DNA from: an uncultured Bacteroidota bacterium
Lineage (GTDB): Bacteria > Bacteroidota > Bacteroidia > Flavobacteriales > Flavobacteriaceae
Assembly (NCBI GenBank): GCA_902544085.1
Contig: CACCAP010000004.1
Location: 1-64,000, forward strand
Direction: 5' to 3'
Length of the DNA: 64,000 bases
Shown here: positions 46,445 through 55,273 of the stretch, one piece after another
Numbering within the stretch: position 1 is the stretch's first letter
How the letters are laid out: the number at the start of each line of letters is the position of its first letter
Position numbers and translations under genes: made by a program
Notes under the pieces: model-generated
Told to the model about the DNA's origin: nothing
What the model saw: the letters and a program-made list of their open reading frames with translations, nothing else
Database searches by the model: none

Positions 46445-47221
46445 ATGAATGTAAAAACTTATAAGGAATGTAAGAAACAAGGTATAGTACCCGATATTCT
46501 ATTTTGGGTTGGATGCGCAGGTTCATATGATGACCGAGCAAAAAAAATTACTAAATCATTAATTAATTTATTTCATAAAGCTGGAATTAGTTATGCTGTT
46601 TTGGGTACTGAAGAAAGTTGTTCTGGAGATCCTGCAAAAAGGGCAGGAAATGAATTTTTATTCCAAATGCAGGCATTATCTAATATAGAGGTATTGAATT
46701 CGTATAGCATAAAGAAGATAGTAACGGCTTGTCCACATTGTTTTAATACAATAAAAAATGAATATCCTGATCTGGGTGGCTCATATGATGTTATTCATCA
46801 TTCTCAACTAATTGATCAGCTTATTAATGATGGAAAATTGAAAGTTAAAAATGATCAATTTAATGGAAAAAAAATAACATTCCATGACCCTTGCTATTTG
46901 GGGAGAGCCAATGGGGAATATCTTGCTCCACGAAAAGTTATAAGAGCATTAAAAGCAGAGCTTAAAGAGATGAAAAGTTGTAAAGAAAAAGCAATGTGCT
47001 GTGGGGCAGGTGGTGCACAAATGTTTAAGGATTCTGAAAAAGGCAATAAAGAAATCAATATCAAACGAACTGAGGAAGCTATTGAAAGCAATTCAAAAAT
47101 CATTGCAGCCGCATGTCCATTTTGTAATACTATGTTAACAGATGGTGTCAAGTCTCATGAAAATCACAAAGACATAGAAATAAAGGATATTTCAGAATTA
47201 GTTGATAAAGTTACAGACTAA
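46445..47221 (+). CDS. (Fe-S)-binding protein with CCG domains, HdrB-like
   Basis: A 258-residue cytosolic protein with two cysteine-rich (CCG) domains. The first contains FWVGCAGSYDDR, EESCSGDPAKRAGNE and ACPHCFNTIKNEYP; the second contains FHDPCYLGRANGEY, CCGAGGAQMF and ACPFCNTML. Such domains hold non-cubane iron-sulfur clusters in heterodisulfide reductase subunit B and related lactate/glycolate oxidase subunits. Together with the membrane HdrC-like protein upstream it may form an electron-transfer pair. Its stop shares one base with the next ATG. Confidence 0.88.
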   Translation: MNVKTYKECKKQGIVPDILFWVGCAGSYDDRAKKITKSLINLFHKAGISYAVLGTEESCSGDPAKRAGNEFLFQMQALSNIEVLNSYSIKKIVTACPHCFNTIKNEYPDLGGSYDVIHHSQLIDQLINDGKLKVKNDQFNGKKITFHDPCYLGRANGEYLAPRKVIRALKAELKEMKSCKEKAMCCGAGGAQMFKDSEKGNKEINIKRTEEAIESNSKIIAAACPFCNTMLTDGVKSHENHKDIEIKDISELVDKVTD

Positions 47222-47712
47222 TGGTTATCGAATTTGATAAAATAAGTTCTCATTCTCCAATATGGGTCTTTCAATCCAACAAAATACTTGACTCATCTTT
47301 GATTTCTCAAATTGAAGTTGATGTAAACAATTTTCTAAACAATTGGACATCACACAATTTAGAGATGAAATCGTCATATAAAATTCTTCATCGCTTATTT
47401 TTAATAATTTCAGTTGAAAATAATTTTTCTAATCCGTCTGGATGCTCAATAGACAAGCTGATAAATTTTATTAAGAATATCAATCAAACATATAATATTG
47501 ACTTTTTGAACAGATTAAATGTTTCCTTTAGACATGAAAATAAAATTAAAGTAGTAGAATTAATTGAATTTAAGAACTTGATTTTAAATGGTATTATTGA
47601 TTCTGATACAATTGTTTTTAATAATATGATTCACACAAAAGCTGAACTGAATGAAAATTGGGAGACCAAAGTGTCTGAAAGTTGGTACAAAAAGTATTTT
47701 AATGATAAATAG
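47221..47712 (+). CDS. Conserved Bacteroidota protein, often mislabelled ABC transporter ATPase
   Basis: A 163-residue soluble protein. Blocks such as IWVFQSNKILDSSLISQIE, FLNNWTSHNLEMKSSYKI and GCSIDKLINFIKNINQTYNIDFLNR match a small Bacteroidota family that, as I recall, is usually named ABC transporter ATPase. I see neither a Walker A loop nor an LSGGQ signature, so that name has no support. Function unknown. It follows the Fe-S gene with a one-base overlap, and its last 11 bases overlap the GH3 gene. Confidence 0.72.
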   Translation: MVIEFDKISSHSPIWVFQSNKILDSSLISQIEVDVNNFLNNWTSHNLEMKSSYKILHRLFLIISVENNFSNPSGCSIDKLINFIKNINQTYNIDFLNRLNVSFRHENKIKVVELIEFKNLILNGIIDSDTIVFNNMIHTKAELNENWETKVSESWYKKYFNDK

Positions 47713-50581
47713 AATTAAATATTGTTTTTTTTCACTTTTTTTTCTGTGTTCATTATATGCACAAAAAATAGATCAGCAGAGATGGGTTGATAGCATTTAT
47801 TCATCTTTGAACTTAGATCAAAAAGTGGGACAGCTTTATTCTGTTTGGACAGCCTCAAAGTATGGTCAAGCCGAAATTAATGAAATAAAAAAAATTATTA
47901 ATGACTATCACATTGGTGGGTTAATTTTTTCATTAGGTAACATAAATGATCAAATCATTTCTCACAACATATTTCAAGAAGAATCAAACATACCATTGCT
48001 AATTTCCATGGATGCTGAGTGGGGTCTAGGGATGAGACTTGATGATGGTTTTTCTTTTCCATATAATATCACATTAGGTGCAATCAGAGATGACTCACTG
48101 GTTTTTAAGGTTGGACAGAGAATTGGAAATCATTTAAAAAAAATGGGAGTTCATATAAATTTTGCACCAGTAAGTGATGTAAATACAAATCCTAAAAATC
48201 CAATAATTGGTGCTAGATCTTTCGGTGAAAATAAACTCAATGTTTCAAAAAAATCAATAAAATACATTGAAGGTCTACATAATAGTGGAGTTTTGGCTGT
48301 TGGGAAACATTTTCCAGGCCATGGTGATACAAGAAAAGATTCTCACCTTACTTTACCAACTTTAAATCATGATTTAAGTAGGATTGACAGTATCGAACTA
48401 TATCCTTTCAAAGAAATTATTAGAGGAGGGGTAGATGGCATTATGACTGCTCATCTAAAGGTCAAAAGCTTAGATGATAAAAAGATCACAACACTTTCCC
48501 GAAAAATCATTAATGATTTACTCAAGGAAGGTTTAGGGTTTGATGGCATAGTGATAACAGATGCTTTGGATATGAAAGCTATTGTAGATTACTCTGATGG
48601 AAATTATCCAGATGTGGATGCATTAATTGCTGGAAATGATATATTATTGATGCCCACAGATATAAAAAAGAGTATTAGTGAAATTAAAAAAGCTGTTTTA
48701 GATGGAAGAGTTTCATCAAATAGATTGGAAAATGCTGTAAAGAAGATACTAAATACCAAATACGATGTCGGTTTAAATGCTTACAAACCCATTTCAAGTG
48801 AAAATATTAAATATGAATTAAATAGTGATCAAGATTATGCTCTACTTGAAAAGTTAGCTGAAAAGTCAATCACAGTGATCAAGAATGAAAGTAACTCAAT
48901 TCCTATTTCTTTAAATAAAAAAATCAGAGTTGGTTTAGTTAGTCTGGGTATTGATAATGGCATGACTTTTCACAAACACCTAAACGATTATAGAAATGTA
49001 GAAAAAATTAATATTTCTGATTTTGAAAATATAAGAGATATCAATAATAAATTTGATAAAATAATTGTTTCTCTACATAAGTCAGATCAATCACCTTTTG
49101 AAAATTATAAATTATCAAAGAATGAGATTTCTATAATTAATTCATTAAAAAAAAATAATAATGTCGTTTTGGTTGTTTTTTCGAACCCATACACACTACT
49201 TGACATTAACTTAAATGGTTTTGATTCTGTTATGCTAGCTTATCAAAATTCTCCAATATTTCAAAAAAAAGCCTCTGAAGCGATTTTTGGCGCAAATGAT
49301 ATTGATGGTATTTTACCTGTTAGTATCGGTAAAAAATATAAAGAAGGGACCTCAATTAATATAAAAAAAAGAAATGTTTTATCATTTGATCACCCTATTA
49401 ATTTTGGTGTTGACATGAATCAATTTAAGAAAATTGATTCGTTAATAAATGATGCAATACTAAATAATATGACACCAGGTGCTCAGTTATTGATCTCAAA
49501 AAATTCAAACATCGTTTATCATAAATCATATGGGTACAAAACATATGAAAAAAAGGAAAAAATTAGTAACAACAATATTTATGATTTAGCTTCTCTTACT
49601 AAAATTCTTGTTTCTGTTCCACTACTCTTGAATGAATTTATGACCAATGATTTTGATTTAACAACAAAGCTATCAGAGTGGTTTCCCAATAAAGAATTAA
49701 GTAATAAAAAAGACTTGACTGTGAAACAATTGTTTTCGCATTACTCTGGGATGAAATCATGGATTCCCTTTTACAAAAAAACTATAGATTCTGTCACAAA
49801 TACTAGAATTAATAAATTTTATTCTAATAATAGAACTAGACAATTTCCTTTCCAAGTTTCAGATGACTTGTATATCAAAAACTACAAAAACACTATTTTC
49901 AATGAGATAATAAATTCAGAGCTGAGCGATTCATTAAGCTATGTTTATAGTGATTTACCATATTTTCTTTTGAAATTTTATCTTGAAAAAAAGTATCAAT
50001 CATCTCTCGATACCCAAATCAAAAACTTCATTTATGACAAAATTGGGTCAACATCTCTCACTTTTAAACCAACCAACTACTTTAATGATAACCTCATAGT
50101 TCCAACTGCTATTGATAATTATTTTAGGTTTGATATTGTACAAGGACATGTTCATGATATGGGCGCAGCAATGATGGATGGTATTTCTGGACACGCAGGC
50201 TTATTCGGAAATTCTCTAGATGTAGCCAAAATATTGCAACTTTTTCTCCAAAAGGGTTCATATGCAAATGAAAAATTTTTTGACGGAAAATTTTTTGATT
50301 TATTTAATTTCCGTCATTTTGAAGATAAAAAAGTAAGAAGGGGTATAGGATTTGATAAACCTGAATTGAACCCTGATGACCCAAACACATGCGGTTGTGT
50401 GTCGGATAAAAGTTTCGGTCACTATGGGTTCACAGGTTCAGTTGCTTGGGTTGATCCAGAAACAGAAATTATATATGTTTTTTTATCGAATAGAACTTTT
50501 CCAGATGAAAACAATAACTCTCTGTCAGAGTATAACATTAGGACGGAAATACAAAAACTTGTCCATGAAGCTTTTGATTAA
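47702..50581 (+). CDS. GH3 beta-N-acetylglucosaminidase fused to a beta-lactamase-fold domain
   Basis: A 959-residue exported two-domain enzyme; the start MINRIKYCFFSLFFLCSLYAQ gives a signal peptide, while a start 17 codons earlier would not. Residues about 25-370 form a GH3 domain with the NagZ-type catalytic loop KHFPGHGDTRKDSH (202-215) and nucleophile Asp287 in VITDALDM. A GH3 C-terminal region follows. From about residue 585 a serine beta-lactamase/DD-peptidase-like domain carries Ser631-LTK (SxxK), Tyr749-SD (in place of YxN) and HYGFTG (HxG-type motif). It probably trims muropeptides; the sugar kinase and amidase nearby fit recycling. Followed directly by bshA. Confidence 0.9.
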   Translation: MINRIKYCFFSLFFLCSLYAQKIDQQRWVDSIYSSLNLDQKVGQLYSVWTASKYGQAEINEIKKIINDYHIGGLIFSLGNINDQIISHNIFQEESNIPLLISMDAEWGLGMRLDDGFSFPYNITLGAIRDDSLVFKVGQRIGNHLKKMGVHINFAPVSDVNTNPKNPIIGARSFGENKLNVSKKSIKYIEGLHNSGVLAVGKHFPGHGDTRKDSHLTLPTLNHDLSRIDSIELYPFKEIIRGGVDGIMTAHLKVKSLDDKKITTLSRKIINDLLKEGLGFDGIVITDALDMKAIVDYSDGNYPDVDALIAGNDILLMPTDIKKSISEIKKAVLDGRVSSNRLENAVKKILNTKYDVGLNAYKPISSENIKYELNSDQDYALLEKLAEKSITVIKNESNSIPISLNKKIRVGLVSLGIDNGMTFHKHLNDYRNVEKINISDFENIRDINNKFDKIIVSLHKSDQSPFENYKLSKNEISIINSLKKNNNVVLVVFSNPYTLLDINLNGFDSVMLAYQNSPIFQKKASEAIFGANDIDGILPVSIGKKYKEGTSINIKKRNVLSFDHPINFGVDMNQFKKIDSLINDAILNNMTPGAQLLISKNSNIVYHKSYGYKTYEKKEKISNNNIYDLASLTKILVSVPLLLNEFMTNDFDLTTKLSEWFPNKELSNKKDLTVKQLFSHYSGMKSWIPFYKKTIDSVTNTRINKFYSNNRTRQFPFQVSDDLYIKNYKNTIFNEIINSELSDSLSYVYSDLPYFLLKFYLEKKYQSSLDTQIKNFIYDKIGSTSLTFKPTNYFNDNLIVPTAIDNYFRFDIVQGHVHDMGAAMMDGISGHAGLFGNSLDVAKILQLFLQKGSYANEKFFDGKFFDLFNFRHFEDKKVRRGIGFDKPELNPDDPNTCGCVSDKSFGHYGFTGSVAWVDPETEIIYVFLSNRTFPDENNNSLSEYNIRTEIQKLVHEAFD

Positions 50582-51682
50582 ATGAATATAATTATTGTTT
50601 GTTATCCTACTTATGGTGGAAGTGGTGTTTTGGCAACAGAGCTAGGTCATAAATTGGCTGAATTTGGTCACAAAATACACTTTGTTGCTTATAAAAAGCC
50701 AGTTCGATTAAAGTTAATTGATAACAAGGTTCTTTTTCACAAAGTAAATGTCCCATTTTATCCTTTATTTAACTTTCAACCATATGAGCTTGCACTTTCA
50801 AGTAAGATCGTTGAAATTTCGGAGAATAATAAAATTGACTTAATTCATGTTCATTATGCAATCCCTCACGCATACGCTGCTTATATGGCCAAAGAAATGC
50901 TCAAAACCAAAAATATTGATTTACCTATAGTGACAACACTTCACGGCACAGATATAACTTTAGTAGGAAAACATCCATTTTATCGTAGGGCTGTAAAATT
51001 TTCAATCCAAAATTCTGACGTTGTCACCTCTGTCTCTGAAAATTTAAAGAAAGATACGTTGGATTTTTTCAACATTGATAAAGAAATTAAGGTAATACCA
51101 AATTTCATCGATATTGATCGATTTAAACAAAAAAATGAAAACTGCAATCAGGATGATAAGACTATCATCTCTCACGTTAGCAACTTTAGACCAGTAAAGA
51201 ATATTAGAACTTTGATGAGCATTATCGATAAGCTCAAAAGCAAAAATCTATTTTTTAATTTGATAGGAGAGGGGCCTGAACTTGATTTAGCTAAAAGTTT
51301 TGTTGAAAAAAATAAAATCAATAACCTCAAATTTCATGGAAATACTCAAAAAATCGAAGAAATATTATGCTCAACTGATATTTTTATATTGCCATCAAAA
51401 AAAGAAAGTTTTGGATTAGCTGCTCTTGAAGCGATGGCTTCACATTGCGCACTAGTAACTTCAAATTGTGGTGGTCTTCCAGAGCTGAATATTGATAATG
51501 AAACTGGCTATTTAGTTAGTGTAAATGATGAAGATAAATACATTGAAAAAATAATGGATCTAGTTAATGATAAAAATAAACTAGAAAAATTTAAATTATC
51601 ATCATTTAAAAGGGCTGAGCGGTTTGATATTGATATCGTTGTGCCTATCTATGAAAATTTATACAAAAGATTATTAAAATAG
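50582..51682 (+). CDS. bshA: N-acetyl-alpha-D-glucosaminyl L-malate synthase (bacillithiol pathway)
   Basis: A 366-residue GT4-type glycosyltransferase that joins GlcNAc from UDP-GlcNAc to L-malate, the first step of bacillithiol synthesis. The opening CYPTYGGSGVLATELGHKLA and the block HVHYAIPHAYAAYMAKEML are typical of BshA. VTTLHGTDITLVGKHPFYR, VVTSVSENLKKDT, NFRPVKNIRTLM and the nucleotide-binding PSKKESFGLAALEAMA complete the GT-B fold. Its ATG follows the GH3 stop without a gap. Partners bshB and bshC are not in the window. Confidence 0.93.
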   Translation: MNIIIVCYPTYGGSGVLATELGHKLAEFGHKIHFVAYKKPVRLKLIDNKVLFHKVNVPFYPLFNFQPYELALSSKIVEISENNKIDLIHVHYAIPHAYAAYMAKEMLKTKNIDLPIVTTLHGTDITLVGKHPFYRRAVKFSIQNSDVVTSVSENLKKDTLDFFNIDKEIKVIPNFIDIDRFKQKNENCNQDDKTIISHVSNFRPVKNIRTLMSIIDKLKSKNLFFNLIGEGPELDLAKSFVEKNKINNLKFHGNTQKIEEILCSTDIFILPSKKESFGLAALEAMASHCALVTSNCGGLPELNIDNETGYLVSVNDEDKYIEKIMDLVNDKNKLEKFKLSSFKRAERFDIDIVVPIYENLYKRLLK

Positions 51683-51683
51683 C

Positions 51684-53747
51684 TTATTTTGGATTGTAAA
51701 TTTTTTGGGAGTTACGATAAATAAAATCTTTGTCAAAACTCATTTTCTTTGTTTCAAATTTTGAAAACATCTCCATTTGATCATCGTAATGAGGTGAATC
51801 AGGATTTTCACTATTTCCATAAGACATGATTGATTCGATCTGCGGTATGCCATTTGAGAATTTTACAAGTTGAATATATGACTCACCATGAGTGATCTTT
51901 CTTTTTCCATTAACATGTTTCGATGAAGTCATGGCTGTAATAACATCGGGCATTCCCCAAATTGGAATCTCTTTATTTCCTCTCACAAGCTTTTGATATT
52001 CACCTAATGTAACGTTAGTTTTTTTAAAATGCTTTATCATATAAGCTTTGACATCACTTAACATCTGTGCAATCAAATTATTGCTCAGTTTTCTGTTTAT
52101 ATATGGCTTTCTAATATAGTTTCCCAAATTATAATAAAACATAGCAAATATTCCTGCACCTAAAGAGTCTGAATTCGTTGATCTATCCCAGTTTTGAATC
52201 TCTTTTATTAACTCCGCAATGTGAGGATATTCTTCAGGATTCATTTCCATTATTTGGTTAATATCAACAAAATTGAATTTAAATGGAGTTGGGAATTTGT
52301 AATCAAACTTTATGGATTTTAAATCAGAAAAATCAATTTTTTCATATGATTCAATTAATTCATAGATCCGTGTGCTTCTATTGTTGTCAAAAAGAGAGTA
52401 ACCCATTTCTTTTGGAAAATCCTGATTTTTTGGATTTTCATTTATCGATGTTGACTTAAATGGTGTGTTATTAGCATTGTAAATGTATCCAGACTCAGGG
52501 TTTAGCACTTGAGGGAGTTCTTCAGTACTGTGGTATTCTGTCCACAAAGTTTCTCTTGTATTACCAGGTAATATACCTCTCCAATTGTATTTTTCATTTC
52601 TTACAGGAATAATTCCATTCGATATATAAAATATATTATCATTTTTATCGGCGTAACCAAAATTAAATCCGGGTATTTCATTCATTTTTAGTATTTCATA
52701 GAATTCATCGAATGTTTTTGCTTTATTCATTTTCCACCATTGCTCAAGAGCTTTGATTTTGAATAGACTTGGGGTGCGAACTGAATAAAAACCATTTTTA
52801 TTTTTTAGGGTAGGACCATATATACTTCTATAATATCTCTTACCAACTTTAATTGGTATCCCAAGAATTTTAATAAACGCTTTTCCTCTAAATTTCTCTA
52901 GTTTGAGAATTTTATCATCTACAATATATTTTAGTTTGCTATTCTTTGCCATTTCTAACTGATATATGTCAGTCTTATCTGGATAATTTACAGTGTGTGT
53001 CCATCCCAAATATTGATTTGTTCCTGTTAAAACGCAAGGGGCGCCTGGGAAAGTAGCTCCAATAATATTTGTTCCCTGTTCACTCACAAGATGAACTTCA
53101 TACCATGAGGTTGGTCCTTCTAGTGGTTGATGAGTATTTATTGCTAGAAAAGTTTCATTGTTTTTTGTTTTTTTTGAACTAAATGCAAATAGATTTGACC
53201 CAAGTCCAACATCATTACTGGTATCAATAACACCTGCTTTATTGTTGAATATGGATAAAACAGCCTTTTCGCCCTCTGAAAAAATAAATAATTGCAACAA
53301 TGAATATTTAAGCATTTTTCTTGGGGTTATTGGGAAGAGCTTATCAACAAGTACTTGATCTGGATTATTTATAGCAAAACTATTTAGGCCATTGGCATAT
53401 CCCTGGACAACCTTTTCAAAATTTTTATCTAAGGTTTTATACAAGCTATCAATTGTATCATCAGGTCTTATTAGTTGGGAAAGAAAATCAATGGGTGCTC
53501 CTCTGATGCCGATATGTTTACTTAGTAAAGCATTTCCAGCTAAGTATGCTTCCTGTATTGTTTTAAAATCATCCTCGGCATGTGCCCAGGCAAGACCGTA
53601 AGACAATTCAGCATCAGTTTTTGCATAAATATGCGGAATGCCAAAGGAATCTCTTACTATTTCAATATTATCTATATCAATACTTTGACTGTTTAAAAAA
53701 AATATCGGAAATATTAAAAAACAAATGATGATCTTTCTGTACAACAC
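51684..53747 (-). CDS. Penicillin acylase family Ntn-hydrolase
   Basis: A 687-residue exported enzyme of the penicillin G acylase/acyl-homoserine-lactone acylase family, which cleaves amides after autocatalytic maturation. The predicted N-terminal nucleophile is the serine in DVGLGSNLFAFS (about residue 184), followed by LAINTHQPLEGPTSWYEVHL and FPGAPCVLTGTNQYLGWTHT. Early residues (IVRDSFGIPHIYAKTDAELSYGLAWAHAEDDF) match the alpha subunit. I start at GTG 53747 (MLYRKIIICFLIFPIFF), because the ATG at 53792 falls inside the terminator hairpin of the preceding genes; TTG 53744 is equally possible. The substrate is unknown. Confidence 0.88.
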   Translation of the reverse strand: MLYRKIIICFLIFPIFFLNSQSIDIDNIEIVRDSFGIPHIYAKTDAELSYGLAWAHAEDDFKTIQEAYLAGNALLSKHIGIRGAPIDFLSQLIRPDDTIDSLYKTLDKNFEKVVQGYANGLNSFAINNPDQVLVDKLFPITPRKMLKYSLLQLFIFSEGEKAVLSIFNNKAGVIDTSNDVGLGSNLFAFSSKKTKNNETFLAINTHQPLEGPTSWYEVHLVSEQGTNIIGATFPGAPCVLTGTNQYLGWTHTVNYPDKTDIYQLEMAKNSKLKYIVDDKILKLEKFRGKAFIKILGIPIKVGKRYYRSIYGPTLKNKNGFYSVRTPSLFKIKALEQWWKMNKAKTFDEFYEILKMNEIPGFNFGYADKNDNIFYISNGIIPVRNEKYNWRGILPGNTRETLWTEYHSTEELPQVLNPESGYIYNANNTPFKSTSINENPKNQDFPKEMGYSLFDNNRSTRIYELIESYEKIDFSDLKSIKFDYKFPTPFKFNFVDINQIMEMNPEEYPHIAELIKEIQNWDRSTNSDSLGAGIFAMFYYNLGNYIRKPYINRKLSNNLIAQMLSDVKAYMIKHFKKTNVTLGEYQKLVRGNKEIPIWGMPDVITAMTSSKHVNGKRKITHGESYIQLVKFSNGIPQIESIMSYGNSENPDSPHYDDQMEMFSKFETKKMSFDKDFIYRNSQKIYNPK

Positions 53748-53761
53748 AAAATTAATATAAC

Positions 53762-53789
53762 AAAAAACCCGCCATAGAGGCGGGTTTTT
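53762..53789 (-). terminator. Terminator of the second SusC-SusD transcript
   Basis: AAAAACCCGCC pairs with GGCGGGTTTTTT around a 5-base loop, with a T-run on the minus-strand 3' side. It lies 27 bases beyond the SusD stop and directly before the acylase start. Confidence 0.88.
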
Positions 53790-53816
53790 CAAACAAATTA
53801 TTTAATAATTTAACAA

Positions 53817-55262
53817 TTAGTATCCTGAGTTTTGCTCGATGTTGGGATTAGCATCTCTCTCTGATTTGGAGATAGGATATGCATATCTATATGATCCAAA
53901 AGCAGGTGGAGAACCAGTTAAAATACAGTTTAATTGTTTAGCACAATCAACCTCTGGCATGCCTTTTCCAGTTCTAGCTAAGTCATAAAATCTTAAACCT
54001 TCTCCGAAAAATTCTTTTCTTCTTTCGTTTAAGATATTATCAAGTGTAGCACTAGTGTAGGCGCTAGCTCCTCTAATAGCAGGAATATTATTCAAATATG
54101 TTAATGCTGTTGCTGAATTACCAGCTCTAAGTTGAGCTTCAGCATAAATTAAGTGCATTTCTTCAACTCTGAATAATGTTAAGTTATCAGAACCGTTAAC
54201 AGAGGGATATTTTCCGATCAGGGTAGGTTGTCCACCATCCATAGGTCCTATCACTCCGTTGACTGTAAATCTAACATCTGTTGCAGCATCTGCAGCAAAT
54301 ACATCATATATGTCATCCGCTGATCCAACAGCATCTCCAGTTAAAATTCTAACATCACCATACGATGTACCCCTTAGAATATAACCCAATCCATTGATAC
54401 TTGTATTATCAGTACCACTGTAGGCCAATTCAAAAAGTGAGTTGGATGCATTATCTGAAGCATAAGATGCTTTGAAACCTGCAGCAGAAACGGGACTTGC
54501 AGTACCATTGTCTATTACCCACTTTGCAGCAGCACCTGCAGCACCATAAAAGCTACTATCTACAGCTCCAAAATATAAAGCTGCTCTAGCCCAAACTGCA
54601 TATGCACCTTGAACTGTCATATAACTTGTTGATGTATCAAATGCAGTACTCATTAAGCTTATTGCAGTTTCTAAATCAGACTGGATATCACCAACGTTAG
54701 ATAGCACAGTATCCCTTGCTGGTTGTAGGTTTGCAGGATCTTTGTATGTTTTAACATATGGAACACCAAGTGATCCAGCACCGCCTGCACCGCTAACGAA
54801 ATGCTGTCCATACATTCTTAAAAGATCAAAATGTGCCAATGCTCTAATAGCATGTGCTTGACCTTTAATATGTTGGACACGAGCAGCGTTACCAGATAGA
54901 GTCGAAGCGTCGACGCCGATAACAATATTACAAATAGCAATTACTCTGTAAATTGTAGACCATGGACCATATCCATCAGGATTGTGATCCATATTAGAGT
55001 CTTGAAATCTACCAGACGCCATTGTTGAATACATGTTGTCTGTTCTGACATCACCCATAATTATTACGTCTCTACCGTAGTAACTTGACGGTGTCATTCT
55101 ATTGTATGCACTAGCCATTACATTAAATAAGTCATCATCATTGTTTATTGCTGATGAAGTATCTTTTGATAGTGCTAATGAAGGCTCCAAATCGTCGTCA
55201 CCACATGATACAACGATCAAAAGTGAAAAAATTAGAGTAAAAATTTTAAATATATCTTTCAT
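53817..55262 (-). CDS. SusD/RagB-type lipoprotein (second pair)
   Basis: A 481-residue surface lipoprotein. The leader ends LLIVVSC (Cys20), followed by GDDDLEP, acidic residues typical of exported flavobacterial lipoproteins. SusD features include DNMYSTMASGRFQDSNMDHN, GPWSTIYRVIAICNIVI, KGQAHAIRALAHFDLLRMYGQ, VEEMHLIYAEAQLRAGN and the C-terminal NERRKEFFGEGLRFYDLARTG. It lies 11 bases behind its SusC partner. No glycanase, sulfatase or peptidase gene follows, only the acylase beyond a terminator, so the substrate is not predicted. Confidence 0.95.
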   Translation of the reverse strand: MKDIFKIFTLIFSLLIVVSCGDDDLEPSLALSKDTSSAINNDDDLFNVMASAYNRMTPSSYYGRDVIIMGDVRTDNMYSTMASGRFQDSNMDHNPDGYGPWSTIYRVIAICNIVIGVDASTLSGNAARVQHIKGQAHAIRALAHFDLLRMYGQHFVSGAGGAGSLGVPYVKTYKDPANLQPARDTVLSNVGDIQSDLETAISLMSTAFDTSTSYMTVQGAYAVWARAALYFGAVDSSFYGAAGAAAKWVIDNGTASPVSAAGFKASYASDNASNSLFELAYSGTDNTSINGLGYILRGTSYGDVRILTGDAVGSADDIYDVFAADAATDVRFTVNGVIGPMDGGQPTLIGKYPSVNGSDNLTLFRVEEMHLIYAEAQLRAGNSATALTYLNNIPAIRGASAYTSATLDNILNERRKEFFGEGLRFYDLARTGKGMPEVDCAKQLNCILTGSPPAFGSYRYAYPISKSERDANPNIEQNSGY

Positions 55263-55273
55263 TTTTCAAAAAT

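Noticed and set aside
47221..47712. Naming this gene an ABC transporter ATPase
   Set aside because: No Walker A, Walker B or LSGGQ motif in 163 residues.
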